Below are positions 1 through 13,000 of a DNA stretch of 64,000 bases, piece by piece. A program made the translations under genes and the position numbers. The notes beneath the pieces were generated by a model, which had not been told where the DNA came from, did no database searches, and worked only from the letters and a program-made list of their open reading frames with translations. The stretch comes from Megaleporinus macrocephalus (taxonomy: Eukaryota; Chordata; Actinopteri; Characiformes; Anostomidae): NCBI GenBank assembly GCA_021613375.1, contig CM038708.1, positions 29,659,559-29,723,558 of the forward strand, in the 5' to 3' direction. Position 1 is the stretch's first letter. The number at the start of each line of letters is the position of its first letter.

Positions 1-9
1 TATTTACAG

Positions 10-39
10 GACTCTGCACACTTCCCCTCACACACGGCC
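10..39 (+). pseudogene. Linker-exon relic of a CTLD gene with broken donor
   Basis: This 30-nt stretch follows a good acceptor (tatttacag) and matches the second exon of the lectin gene further right (44718-44747): GACTCTGCACAC here against GACTCTGTACCC there. It would read LCTLPLTHG in phase 1. The expected donor GT is AT here (ATGAGT), and reading through meets a stop soon after, so normal use is unlikely. It may be the former second exon of the large lectin gene that follows, with the signal-peptide exon left of the window, or a remnant of another gene. Being 30 nt and symmetric, it could be skipped without frame change. Confidence 0.45.
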
Positions 40-686
40 ATGAGTTTTTTCATTTGTCTAGACAGTCATCATAAAATATAGCAAATACAATTTTACACAT
101 ACACATAATTTGAGTTTAAATTCAAACACAAGAGAAAGCACCGGATTAAAAACAAAGCAGGCTGCCGTGACTAAATTTATTACAGGTTAATAACAAACAC
201 TGTGTGTTTTATTTGTTGCCGGTGGATAAAAACACTTGTAGCTGACCTGCACAGATCTAAATTTAGGACTTCTAATAGACGATTACATTTATAGTTTTAA
301 AAATCTGATCTAAACTGTTCTAAAATCAAACTTTAATCATGTAGCAATTAAACTTTACGTGAAATAAGTTATGTTCCTACAAATGTTTAAAAGCAAGAAT
401 TGGTTATGGCAATTACTTTTAATAATCCTTCAACTGCTTGTTGAACATTGATTTATTTGTTATTTTGCACAGTCAAAGCAGTCCATCAAAACAGACTTAA
501 AAAAAAAACCAGTCTGAGCAGAGCTATTGGTTATGAGGAACAATAAGGCTGTGCTGTCAATCCTGTTGATCTTGTTTGGATCTTGTTTTTTTCTGGGGGT
601 TTGCCCTCTCACTTCTTTTCCCATTTTCAGTTAACTTATTTACATATGAAATGGCAATGATTGCTATGTGTATGATTTACCTAAAC
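40..686. other. AT-rich non-coding stretch
   Basis: No exon, conserved motif or recognisable repeat was found here. The sequence is AT-rich with ordinary complexity and is presumably intron or intergenic. Confidence 0.4.
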
Positions 687-840
<154 letters not shown>

Positions 841-957
841 AAGTCTCCCGGAAGTTCCGGAAGTCTCCCTGATGCCTGCAAGTCAGATAAAATCTTAGAA
901 TCTAGAAGGAGCAGCTAAGAGTGCACACAAACATGCCTGACACCATCTGACCCAAAT

Positions 958-1036
958 AAGTTTATCTTGGTCTCATCAGACCACAAAACACGGTTCCAGT
1001 AATCCATGTCCTTAGTCTGATTGTCTTCAGTAAACG
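958..1036 (-). mobile_element. Tc1/mariner transposase fragment
   Basis: The minus strand reads TEDNQTKDMDYWNRVLWSDE and then TK. This is the conserved WSDET block of Tc1-like transposases, holding the second catalytic aspartate. Only this short stretch is recognisable, so it is a dead fragment. Confidence 0.6.
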
Positions 1037-1179
1037 TTCAGGAATTGTTAGTAAGATGGTAGTAACTAAGATAGTAAGATGGATATTTATTGATCAATGA
1101 CTTGCCAATCAAGTACTGTGTTCTGTGTTCACTTATTTGTTCACCATGTAAGCAAACTAAACTTTCTGATTATTTATGA

Positions 1180-1960
1180 TGAAATACAAACCCAATTCCA
1201 AAAGTGTTGGGGCGCTGTGTAAAATGTAAATAAAAACAGAATGCAGCTCTTATATAGATGATCTCATAGAGCCATATTTTATTCACAATAGAGCCTAAAA
1301 CACTTATCAGTTGTTGAAAGTGAGACATTTTAACACTATATAAAAACTGTTTAATCATTTAGATTTTGATGGATGCTACCGTTGTATAGCATCTTCTCTT
1401 CTTTTAACAACAGACTGTAAACGTCTGGGAAGTGAGGAGATTGCTCGAGTTTTTGGAAAGGCATGAATGTCCCATTCTGGTCTGATGTAGGATTCTAGCA
1501 GCTCAACAATTCTTGATCTTCTTTGCTGGATTTTTTGTTTCATGGTGCGCTGTGTGTTGTAACCCTTCATTTTCTTCCCTTTGATACAGTTTTTTTTTTC
1601 TGTAAGAAGTAACGATAATAAATCACCTGTGCACTTGAAAACTGGGATCTCGTCTCCTCGTGTCCACACCTACGCTCATAGTGGCAACATGGTCGTAGGC
1701 AAATCCCATTGAATTTCCTTTTGGGGGGTTTCAGGTGCTACAGGTTGCATTTCTGGATCATGTTGACATATGACTTGTTTTTTGCACGATACAGCTTTAA
1801 CTTGCATTTGTGGATTACATGGTGAACTGTGTTCACAGACAATGATTTCTAGAAGTGTTGCAAGGCCTATGCACTGATTTTACAGACTCATGCCTGTTTT
1901 TAGTGCAGTGCCCTCTGAGGGCCCGAATATCACGAGCATCCAGATTCTGATTCTGATTCA
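1180..1960. mobile_element. Interspersed DNA-transposon remnant
   Basis: The stretch begins with 'acccaattccaaaagtgttg' and contains several motifs that I remember as parts of a common fish element whose end reads like 'caattccaa.gaagttggga'. It ends near 'gggcccgaatatcacgagca'. No intact transposase frame is visible; a 97-codon minus-strand frame at 1376-1669 lies inside it. The superfamily is not assigned with confidence. Confidence 0.5.
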
Positions 1961-2138
1961 GATCCAGATTCCAAATTAAAATTCCAGTTATCATGAAAAT
2001 TTATTTTCACAGTGCTGCAGACATAAAGGGCGACTTACCTCCTTCAACCTGAAACAAATCGATTGGAAAATAATCAAACCTGCCTGGCTCCATCAATTCA
2101 AGCTGGCACGTATAAGATTTGTACTTTTTTCTCTACAG

Positions 2139-2198
2139 GACTTCTTTTCCCCGCTACAGTCGCTCCCACAGACGCCACCTCTGTTCCAACTTCATCAG
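2139..2198 (+). CDS. Upstream Thr/Ser/Pro-rich exon of the large lectin gene
   Basis: A 60-nt exon sits between a strong acceptor (tttttctctacag) and the donor G|gtcagaatat. It enters and leaves in phase 1 and reads LLFPATVAPTDATSVPTSS. The donor and first intron bases match those of the 87-nt Thr/Ser exons further right (g|gtcagaatatg), so it is probably an older member of the same exon family. It joins in frame to CTLD A (7132) through a split Glu codon. No initiator Met or signal peptide was found before it, so the gene start is left of the window or missed. Confidence 0.6.
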
Positions 2199-5100
2199 GT
2201 CAGAATATCTTTTTTATTGCTTAGTATATTTCTGGATCATACAGATCATTTATCAGTTACTGGTGCTGTTCTATCATTCTCAGCCCAGCAGTTACACTGA
2301 GCTGTTGGAAAACTCCAGCACTGCTATATCTGATCTACTCATATAAGCACAACACACACTAATAATGTTAAAATAAAGATTATTATTATTGTTATTGTTA
2401 TTGTTATTAATAATAATAATAACAATAACAATAATAATAATTTTTATTTAAAAAGCACCATTCATACATAAAAGCAAATCGATGTGCTTTACAGAGCTTC
2501 TAAACACAACTGGGAAAACTAAAATAAAATTATTACAATGTTAAAGTGAGAAGTTAGTCTGGAGGAATGCTGAGTTAAATCTCTAATGACTCTTTTTCAA
2601 GGCATTCAGAGATGAAATGGCTTCATACTCCTAAGGAACAACACAGTAACACCTGTTCTAGATCATAGTGAACTCCTAAGGAACAACACAGTAACACCTG
2701 TTCTAGATCATTGTGAACAGCTAAGGAACAACACAGTAACATCTGTTCTAGATCATAGTGAACTCCTAAGGAACAACACAGTAACACCTGTTCTAGATCA
2801 TAGTAAACTCCTAAGGAACAACACAGTAACATCTGTTCTAGATCATAGTGAACTCCTAAGGAACAACACAGTAACACCTGTTCTAGATCATAGTAAACTT
2901 CTAAGGAACAACACAGTAACACCTGTTCTAGATCATAGTGAACTCCTAAGGAACAACACAGTAACATCTGTTCTAGATCACAGTGAACTCCTAAGGAACA
3001 ACACAGTAACACCTGTTCTAGATCATAGTGAACTCCTAAGGAACAACACAGTAACACCTGTTCTAGATCATAGTGAACTCCTAAGGAACAACACAGCAAC
3101 ACCTGTTCTAGATCATAGTAAACTCCTAAGGAACATTTACATTTATTACATTTATGGCATTTAGCAGACGCTCTTATCCAGAGCGACTTACAAAAGTGCT
3201 TAGTGTTCAGTCAGAGTATGACCCTCTATCTAGTACAAACAGGTTTAAGTCCAAACCACTCTTATACTCAAACACTGCCATAAACACAGGGCCAGTGCTG
3301 ATACCTAGAAACAAGACAACGCAATACCTAGCAAGACAGGAACATCTATAAGAGAATAAATACAAGACTACATACAGTACAAGTGCAGTACTTAGCCAGT
3401 GCTCCTAGAAGATAAAGTGCAATTACAGTTTGTACCAGTACTTTAGTATATAGTGTTTATAAGTACTTTACAAAGAGATAGGTCTTCAGTCTGCGTTTGA
3501 AGACCGCGAGAGAGTTCGCTGTTCGGACAGCCAGTGGAAGTTCGTTCCACCATCTGGGTGCCAGGACAGAGAAGCGTTTTGTTGCATGTCTTCCATGAAT
3601 CTTGAGAGATGGCGGGTCAAGCCGAGCCGTACTTGAAGCGCGAAGGGCTCGAGGTGCGGTTCGACTTTTGACCATTGCCATAAGGTAAGGAGGAGCTGGT
3701 CCATTCTTGGCTTTGTAGGCAAGCATCAGAACTTTAAACTGAATGCGAGCAGCTACAGGAAGCCAGTGAAGGGAGCGCAGCAGTGGAGTGACATGAGTGT
3801 ACTTGGGGAGATTGAAGACGAGCCGTACTGCTGCATTCTGGATCAGTTGTAGGGGCCTGATGGCCTGCAGAGGAAGACCAGCCAGGAGAGAGTTGCAGTA
3901 GTCCAGCCTTGAAATGACAAGAGACTGGACGAGCACCTGGGAGGCCTCTTGAGAGAGGAAGGGTCGGATGCGTCTGATATTGTAGAGAATGTACCTGCAT
4001 GACCGAGTCAGGTTCGTAATATGCGCGGAGAAAGATAACTGGTCATCCAGAGTCACCCCAAGGTTTCTTGCATCTTTAGACCGAACAATCAAAGAGTTCT
4101 CGAATGAGATGGCAAGATCCTGCTGAGGACCTGTAGTTCCAGGGATGAACAGCAGCTCAGTCTTGCTGGGATTGAGCTTCAGATGATGAGCTGTCATCCA
4201 TGAAGCAATGTCGGTCAGACATGCAGAGATACGACTGCAAACCTGAGTATCAGACTGTGGGAAGGAAAGCATTAGTTGAGTGTCATCAGCATAGCAGTGG
4301 TAAGAGAAACCATGAGAGGTAATTACATCACCAAGAGAACGGGTGTAGAGTGAAAAGAGGAGAGGACCTAGCACTGAGCCTTTAGGGACACCAGTAAGGA
4401 GCCTGCAAGGAGCAGATGTAGACCCTCTCCATGTTACCTGGTAAGACCGCCCCTCTAGATAGGACTCAAACCACTTCCATGCAGAGCCCACGATTCCCAG
4501 GTCAGCGAGGACGGATAGAAGGATCTTGTGGTTCACCGTGTCGAAAGCTGCAGAGAGGTCCAGAAGGATCAGGACCGATGACAGTTTGGATGATCTTGCA
4601 GTCTGGAGCTTCTCAGTCACCGCTATGAGGGCTGTTTCTGTTGAGTGCGCTGGTTTGAAGCCGGACTGGTTGGGGTCCTGGAGCAGGTTCTGGGTGAGAA
4701 AGAGAGAAAGTTGGTTATAAACAGCACGCTCAAGAATTTTTGATAGAAAAGAAAGGAGTGATACCGGCCGGTAGTTGCCGACATCTGAGCTGTCCAGTGT
4801 GGGCTTCTTCAGAATTGGAACCACTCTGGCAGTCTTGAATGCGGCTGGGACCCGTCCTGATGACAAGGAGCTGTTTATGATGAATGTGATGTAGGGCAGC
4901 AGATCCATGGAGACTGTCTGGAAGAGTGTGGATGGAATGGGATCCAGTGGGCAGGTGGTCGGGTTGCTGGATTTAAGCAGCTGTAGGGCCTTGTCTGTGG
5001 AAAGAGGAGAGAAGCATGTTAAGGAATTATTGGCAAGAGAATGAGTATTGGTGAGGGAAGTGGAGCAAGAGGAAAACGACTGGCGGATTCTGTTAACCTT

Positions 5101-6950
5101 CTCCTCAAAGAAGGTGACAAAATCCTCCGGGGTAAGGGAAGAGGGTGGTGGGGGAGAGGGGGGTTTGAGAAGAGAGGAGAAAATACTAAAGAGCTTGCGT
5201 GGATCAGATGATGATGCTTCCAGTTTCTCCTTATAGAAGGATGACTTGGCAGCAGTAACCTCCGTTGAGAACTTGTAGAGGAGAGCTTGGTAGGAGTGCA
5301 GGTCAGAGTCAAGTTGGGACTTCCTCCACTTCCTCTCTGCCTTCCTTAGCTCTCTCCGGTTGCTGCGTAGGACTTCAGTCAGCCACGGGGCAGGTGGAGA
5401 GGATCTAGCTGGCCTGGAGGAAAGAGGACACAAAAGGTTAACTGCAGATGAGAGTGAAGAAAGTAATGTATCTGTGGCTGTATCCAAAGAAAGAGAAAGA
5501 AAAGAATCAGGATGTGGAAGGGTAGTAAGGATAGTTGAAGCGAGAGACGAGTGAGAAATGGAGTGCAGGTTGCGTCGAGTGAAGGACGAGCCTGAAGAAG
5601 AGGCATTGACAGCGAGAGCAGTGAGGGAGAGTGTGAAAGATAGAAAGTGGTGATCTGAGCAGTGTATGGGGGTTACTGTCATATCCAGTGCTGGGACAGG
5701 TCTGCTGAAGATCAGGTCTAGGACATTGCCTGCTCTGTGCGTTGGAGGGGTCTGGTTGAGCTCAAGGTCGAAGGATGACAGCAGCGGTTCGAGACCTGAT
5801 GACCGGAACGACACAGTAACATCTGTTCTAGATCATAGTGAACTCCTAAGAAACAACACAGTAACACCTGTTCTAGATCATAGTGAACGGCTAAGGAACA
5901 ACACAGTAACATCTGTTCTAGATCATAGTGAACTCCTAAGAAACAACACAGTAGCACTTGTTCTAGATCACAGTGAACGGCTAAGGAACAACACAGCAAC
6001 ACCTGTTCTAGATCATAGTGAACGGCTAAGGAACAACACAGTAACATTTGTTCTAGATCATAGTGAACTCTTAAGGTACAACACAGTAACACCTGTTCTA
6101 GATCACAGTGAACTTCAAAGGAACAACACAGCAACATCTGTTCTAGATCATAGTGAACTCCTAAAGAACAACACAGTAACACCTGTTCTAGATCACAGTG
6201 CACTTCAAAGGAATAACACAGTAACACCTGTTCTAGATCATAGTGAACCCCTTAAGGAACAACACAGCAACACCTGTTCTAGATCATAGTAAACTCCTAA
6301 GAAACAACACAGTAACACCTGTTCTAGATCAAAGTAAACTCCTAAGGAACAACACAGTAACACCTGTTCTAGATCATACTGAACTCCTTATGAACAACAC
6401 AGTAATGTTTCTTCTAGATCATAATTAAATCCTAATGAGCAACACAGTAACACCTTGTTTATTACTAATGAGTTTTATGTAGGTTTCATTATAGGTTGTT
6501 CTAGAACATTCTAGAACAGGTGTACCACGTATATTCTCTAACATATAGCAATTATACTGTATACTAATATTAAGAAGCAGGTGAATTTGGAGATAGGACA
6601 CATTCACAGACATATATTTTTAAGTGACTCTGACACTGCACTAAAGACCAGAGCAACAACTACTACACAACTCCTGTGAACTACTAAAGGACTCAGCAAA
6701 GAATTTTTAATAGATCAGTAATTTATTTATTTATTTTAGAAACAATAGTTATTAAGTAATTCTTTATGAGACTCAGTAATTATTGATCAGTTAATAGTGG
6801 ACTATCCTCATCATTCATTCACTCTTAGCTACTGAGTAATTACCTAGTAATTCCAGGTAGGTCATTGTATTTACTGTTAATGCAGCATTAATTATTAGTT
6901 TAGTAATACTTTTTAGTTTTGCAGTAGTTACTTATTACCTTAAATATTAT

Positions 6951-7019
<69 letters not shown>

Positions 7020-10000
7020 AGTAAAGAAATCAAATATGCAGGACAGGGACACCTTCTTAGTATTAAGGACTGCAAAGTAAATTTTGCATAATCATGCACA
7101 TCCATTCATGTAATGTCACTTTAACATGCAGAGTGCCAGGATGGCTGGTCCCAGTTTGGATCTCGCTGTTTCAGGATCTACACTGCAGTCGCCAATTGGA
7201 ATAACTCTGAGGTGCAGGTTCATTTGTTTTACTATAATTAGATAAATAGATCGATAGATGTGCGTTTTCTGATAAGGATTGATCTTAGTGATTTACGAAC
7301 AACTTCCGAACAACGATGTAACTTTAAGAACCCTAATTTTGCAAGAGTTTCCAAAAAGTCTTCTTAGTCTCCAAATTTACGAGCTAGTTTCAGTCGAGTC
7401 AAGAACTGAACCACCGATGTACATAAGTTTCCTCATTATTATGCCACAAATGTATCGTTATGTAAATAATTATAATAAAAAAGAAAAACAAATAAGGATT
7501 TACCTTACTTTTATGTAAAAAATAAATTTAAAAAATTCACTTGCAGTTGTTGTTTATAGCACGCCGAGCCTATAAATATGAACACGATTAACCTTTCTAG
7601 CAAATGCATTTTTCTCTGGATGAACTAAAAGCCAAATGCTTGAAGAAATAGAGAAAAAAACAAAACATACTATTCTCCAAAGCTCGGGAAAGTTATACAC
7701 AAAGTACAAAGGGAAGGAGATTGCTAGGAACATAAGTGCCTGTAGTGTTCATCACATTTGTCAGCCTTTCACTTGATACTTCATATGTACATAATTGATC
7801 ATTCAGTTTGATTGGTTGAGGTATAAGAAGCTTAGTAAGGCAATGTGTAATTATGTTTAGAAAATATTTCATTTAAATGTGTATATCAAAAAAAAATGTA
7901 TTGTACTTTAAGCAGTTTAAACTGTTTGTTTCACGTGATTACAATGATTCCAACCCTGAAATAGTAAGTAAGTGAAACCTTGGATTTAATAACTGGTCAA
8001 CTGTTTTTGTTTTTTTTGGAAAGCAGCAGCTTCCTCCGTGGTGTCCTGCCTTGGACACCATGTCTGTTCAATAATTTGCGTATGGTAGACTCATGAACAG
8101 AGATATTAACCAGGTCCAGTGATTACCTCAAGCCTTTAGCTGTTACTCTAGGTTTGTTTTTTACCTCTCTGAGTATTCTGTGTTGTGCCTTTGGAGTCGA
8201 TTTGGCGGGGCGCCCACCTCTAGGGAGAGTAGCCACAGTACTAAATCATATCCATTTGTAGACAGTTAGTCTAACTGTGGACTGGTTAATACTTAAAGTC
8301 TTGGAGACTACTTTGTAACCCTTTCCAGTTTTATACAAATTAATCATTTTTGATCGTAGGTCTTCGGAGATCTCTTTTTTGCGAGGCATGGTTTACATCA
8401 GTAGATGCTTCTTGTGAATAGCAAACTCAAAAAGTTTCAGTGTCTTTTATAAGTCAGAGTAGCTCTACACCTCGCTGGACTCCAGGTTTGCTAACTCCTA
8501 ACTCTAATTAGCTTTTGTTTAAGTCATTAGCATACGGATTCACTTACTTTTTCCACCAGCACAGTGAATGTTTTATAGATGTGTCCAATACAGACATAAA
8601 ATATTATTATTGTTTGTGTGGTATGAGGTTAAGCACATTGAGTTTATCTATTGGGACTTGGGACCTAATTGAATGGGGAGGTGGAAAAGGTGGGATTTGT
8701 GTCTCTACCATGTTCAGACCAAACCTACATCACGGCTCTAAACAAAACCATTATTAATTTATTTTCATGACAAATTTACAGGTTATTCTACATCAACCTA
8801 AAGCATCTATTATAAGTCTTTTTAGTTAATATTCTTTCTGTTAGTTGGACAGTACTAGGAATCACTACTAGTACAGATGGAGTGATCTTTCAAATTCTGT
8901 CAGATTTACTGATGAATGAAATGTGAGTGAAAAATAACACAGCATTAATATATATTACTGATCTGTTTCAGCAAAACTGTGTGTCTGTGGGAGGACATCT
9001 AGCATCTGTACACAGCAGTGAAGAATACGCTTTCATCCAGGCTTTAGTGCTGAATGCAACTAATACTTCCGCTTATACTTGGTTGGGTGCAACTGATGCA
9101 GCACAGGTTTGTATAATCCAGTGATATTTTAAATACATTATAATAACTGTTAAGGTATTTATATTAATATCTTTGTTTTTATAGGAGGGAGTGTGGGTGT
9201 GGACAGATGGGTCAGCATTCAGTTACGTTATCTGGACTTCTGGACAGCCTGATAACTATTTGAATGTAGAAAACTGTCTAATGATGAATTTCCCAGGTAC
9301 CATTTCTTTTAGTGTAATTTTCAGCATGACTTATGTAACGATTATTTTATGTCATTGATTTACTATAGAATGGTTCTTGATCGTCACTGAAATACTAATA
9401 TAATATCTGCACAGTTACAGATCTCAATATAATAATAATTTTCCCTCTTTTTTATACTTTTTTCAGTAAATTGGAATGATATACCTTGTGATGCGCTGTT
9501 TACATCAGTGTGTGCCAGTAAGTATTTCAATATTATGATAGCTTTGTTAGATATACAACTCTATCTGTGTTTTCAACCACATCACCATTTCTACACAAAA
9601 GTGGAACGCTATTTTCTAATATCTCGGTGCAAATACACTTTTTTTATTCGGTTTCATTCATTTTGAAGGCACTCATTGGTCGATTTGATCTATTTATTTC
9701 CAACCTGTTTTCTGTAAACAATAGTTGTGATTCCACTTGTTTTGGTGATTTTACTGAATGTTTTGAGCAAACCATTTAACCATTGTGTACCATTAGCTTG
9801 CTAAGTGTGTTAAAATGATTATTTACGAATTGTCCATCTCTTATTTTATTTATTTATAATTTGTATTGATTGTTTGTATTAATTAAAATAATAACTATGA
9901 GCGATAAACACATTCATATTACTTTATGTTATGTATTATGATCTGAGTTACATGTTGAGTAGGGAAATTTATCTTGCGCTACACTCATTGGCCACTGTAT

Positions 10001-13000
10001 CAGGAAATCCCACCTAGATATGTGCCGATATAAAATTTGCAGTAAGAATAATGATATTTACCTTATCATTTAATCAGGGTTTACTATATTATAACAGTAC
10101 TATTTTATTTATATTAATTTATATACAAACTAACATGTAACTTCATTCTTCTGCAGAAACAATCACTACAATCACTGATCTATCAACTACTGCTCCCTCA
10201 ACTGTGACAAACAGCTACACAACCTCTGGTCCTCCTGCATCTGGTCAGAATATGTTCTTTGTCTTTTTAATACAGTAGAGTTCAAAAGTCTGAGAGCACA
10301 TTGAAATCTGGCGTATTTCATGTGATATAACATAATTCAACATTTTCATGTGACAATAAAAAATTTGCAATAAGAATAATGATATTTACCTAATCATTTA
10401 GTTTACTATAATCTAACAGTATTATTTTATTAACACCAACTAAAGAAGTAGCTTCACAAAATGTGCATGAAATAACAATAAACAGCTGTAGCTGGAACTG
10501 AGAATCCTGCCATTGAATACTGACCTTGTGTGAAAATGCTTCAATATAAGCAACGTTAAATTAAAGTGTGGTTAACACCAGCAGTTTCTTTTTCGTGTTA
10601 TACCTGATAAACATATAACTCACTGTATAGTCTTGATTATATACAAACTAACATGTAACTTCATTCTTCTGCAGAAACAATCACTACAATCACTGATCTA
10701 TCAACTACTGCTCCCTCAACTGTGACAAACAGCTACACAACCTCTGGTCCTCCTGCATCTGGTCAGATTATGTTCTTTGTCTTTTCAGTAAAGTAAAATC
10801 TATTTATTTCCAACCTCTTTTCTGTAAACAATACTTGTGATTCCACATGTTTTGGTGATTTTACTGAATGTTTTGATTAAACTGGTTTTAACCGTAGTGT
10901 ACCATTAGCTTCCTAAGTGTGTTAAAATGTTTATTCACGAATTGTCCATCTCTTATTTTATTTTATTTATGATTTGTATTGATTTTATTTCTTTTTGTAA
11001 CAAACAGGGTTTATGGCTACACTGTAAATGAGGGTTGCCCTCAGTGCATTATAAGTCTAATTAAAATAATAACTATGAGCGATAAACACATCCATATTAC
11101 ATTATGTTATGTATTATGATCTGAGTTACATGTTGAGTAGGTAAACCTATCTTGCGCTATACTCATTGTCCACTGTATCAGGAACACCCACCTAGATATG
11201 TGCCGATATAAAATTTGCAAATATTAGTAATGATATTTACCTAATAATTGAATCAGGGTTTACTATATTATATTATTATTTTATTTAAATTACTTTATAT
11301 ACAAACTAACATGTAGCTTCATTCTTCTGCAGAAACAATCACTACAATCACTGATCTATCAACTACTGCTCCCTCAACTGTGACAAACAGCTACACAACC
11401 TCTGGTCCTCCTGCACCTGGTCAGATTATGTTCTTTGTCTTTTTAATACAGTAGAGTTTAAATGTCTGAGAGCACATTGAAATCTGTCGTTGTTCTTTAT
11501 AAACCTGAAATTAAACAACAGAGCATTTCAAGAATTGAGAATGAGAAAACAAAGAACAGATTTTCATGTAATATAGCATAATATAACAGAATTCAACCTA
11601 GACAGGTGGAACTGAGAATCCTGCCATTGAATACTGACCTTGTGTGAAAATGCTTCAATATAAGCAACGTTAAATTAAAGTGTGGTTAACACCAGCAGTT
11701 TCTTTTTCATGTTATACCTGATAAACATATAACACATTGTAAAGTCTTGAGTATATACAAACTAACATGTAACTTCATTCTTCTGCAGAAACAATCACTA
11801 CAATCACTGATCTATCAACTACTGTTCCCTCAACTGTGACAAACAGCTACACAACCTCTGGTCCTCCTGCACCTGGTCAGATTATGTTCTTTGTCTTTTC
11901 AGTAAAGTAGTTTAAGGCCCTCATTGGTCGATTTCATCCATTTATTTCGAACCTCTTTTCTGTAAACAATACTTGTGATTCCACATGTTTTGGTGATTTT
12001 ACTGAATGTTTTGATCAATCTGGTTTTAACCGTAGTGTACCATTAGCTTCCTAAGTGTGTTAAAATGTTTATTTACGAATTGTCCATCTCTTATTTTAAT
12101 TTATTTATGATTTGTATTGATTTTATTTCTTTTTGTAACAAACAGGGTTTATGGCTACACTGTAAATGAGGGTTGCCCTCAGTGCATTATAAGTCTAATT
12201 AAAATAATAACTATGAGCGATAAACACATCCATATTACATTATGTTATGTCTTATGATCTGAGTTACATGTTGAGTAGGTAAACCTATCTTGCGCTATAC
12301 TCATTGTCCACTGTATCAGGAACACCCACCTAGATATGTGCCGATATAAAATTTGCAAATATTTGTAATGATATTTACCTAATCATCGAATCAGGGTTCA
12401 CTATATTATATTATTATTTTATTTAAATTACTTTATATACAGACTAACATGTAGCTTCATTCTTCTGCAGAAACAATCACTACAATCACTGATCTATCAA
12501 CTACTGCTCCCTCAACTGTGACAAACAGCTACACAACCTCTGGTCCTCCTGCACCTGGTCAGATTATGTTCTTTGTCTTTTTAATACAGTAGATTTTTTT
12601 TAAATGTGAGAGCACATTAATACCTCGTATTTTTCTTTATAAACCTGGAAATAAACAACAGAGAATTACAACAAATAAGCATGAGAAAACAAAGAAAAGA
12701 TTTTCATGTAGTATAACATAATTTTAAAAAGTTACAAATCAGAAAAGAATGTAAATTAGAATATGTGTTTCCAGGACAGGGACCTCTTCTTAGTTAGTGT
12801 TAAGGACTGCAAAGTAAATTCTTTCTGGAGCAGGAAATATTCATAAAATCATAATCATGCACATCCATTCATGCAATATCACTTTAACATGCAGCGTGCC
12901 AGGATGGCTGGTCCCAGTTTGGATCTCGCTGTTTCAGGATCTACACTGCAGGAGCCAATTGGAATAACTCTGAGGTGCAGTTCCTTTTGTTCTATTATAT

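Noticed and set aside
2623..3102. 159-codon minus-strand frame made of 15-residue repeats
   Set aside because: The 45-bp minisatellite is open simply because its period is a multiple of three; there is no start, splice site or domain.
5666..6289. 207-codon plus-strand frame
   Set aside because: It joins antisense LINE sequence to the minisatellite; an artefact of the repeat.
2627..6452. CRISPR-like appearance of the 45-bp repeat
   Set aside because: Units follow each other without unique spacers and the DNA is eukaryotic.
8927..9124. Short frame beginning MKNNTALIY before CTLD exon b (and copies)
   Set aside because: The first part is intron; a clear acceptor (tgtttcag) lies before QNCVSVGG, so the Met is not a real start.
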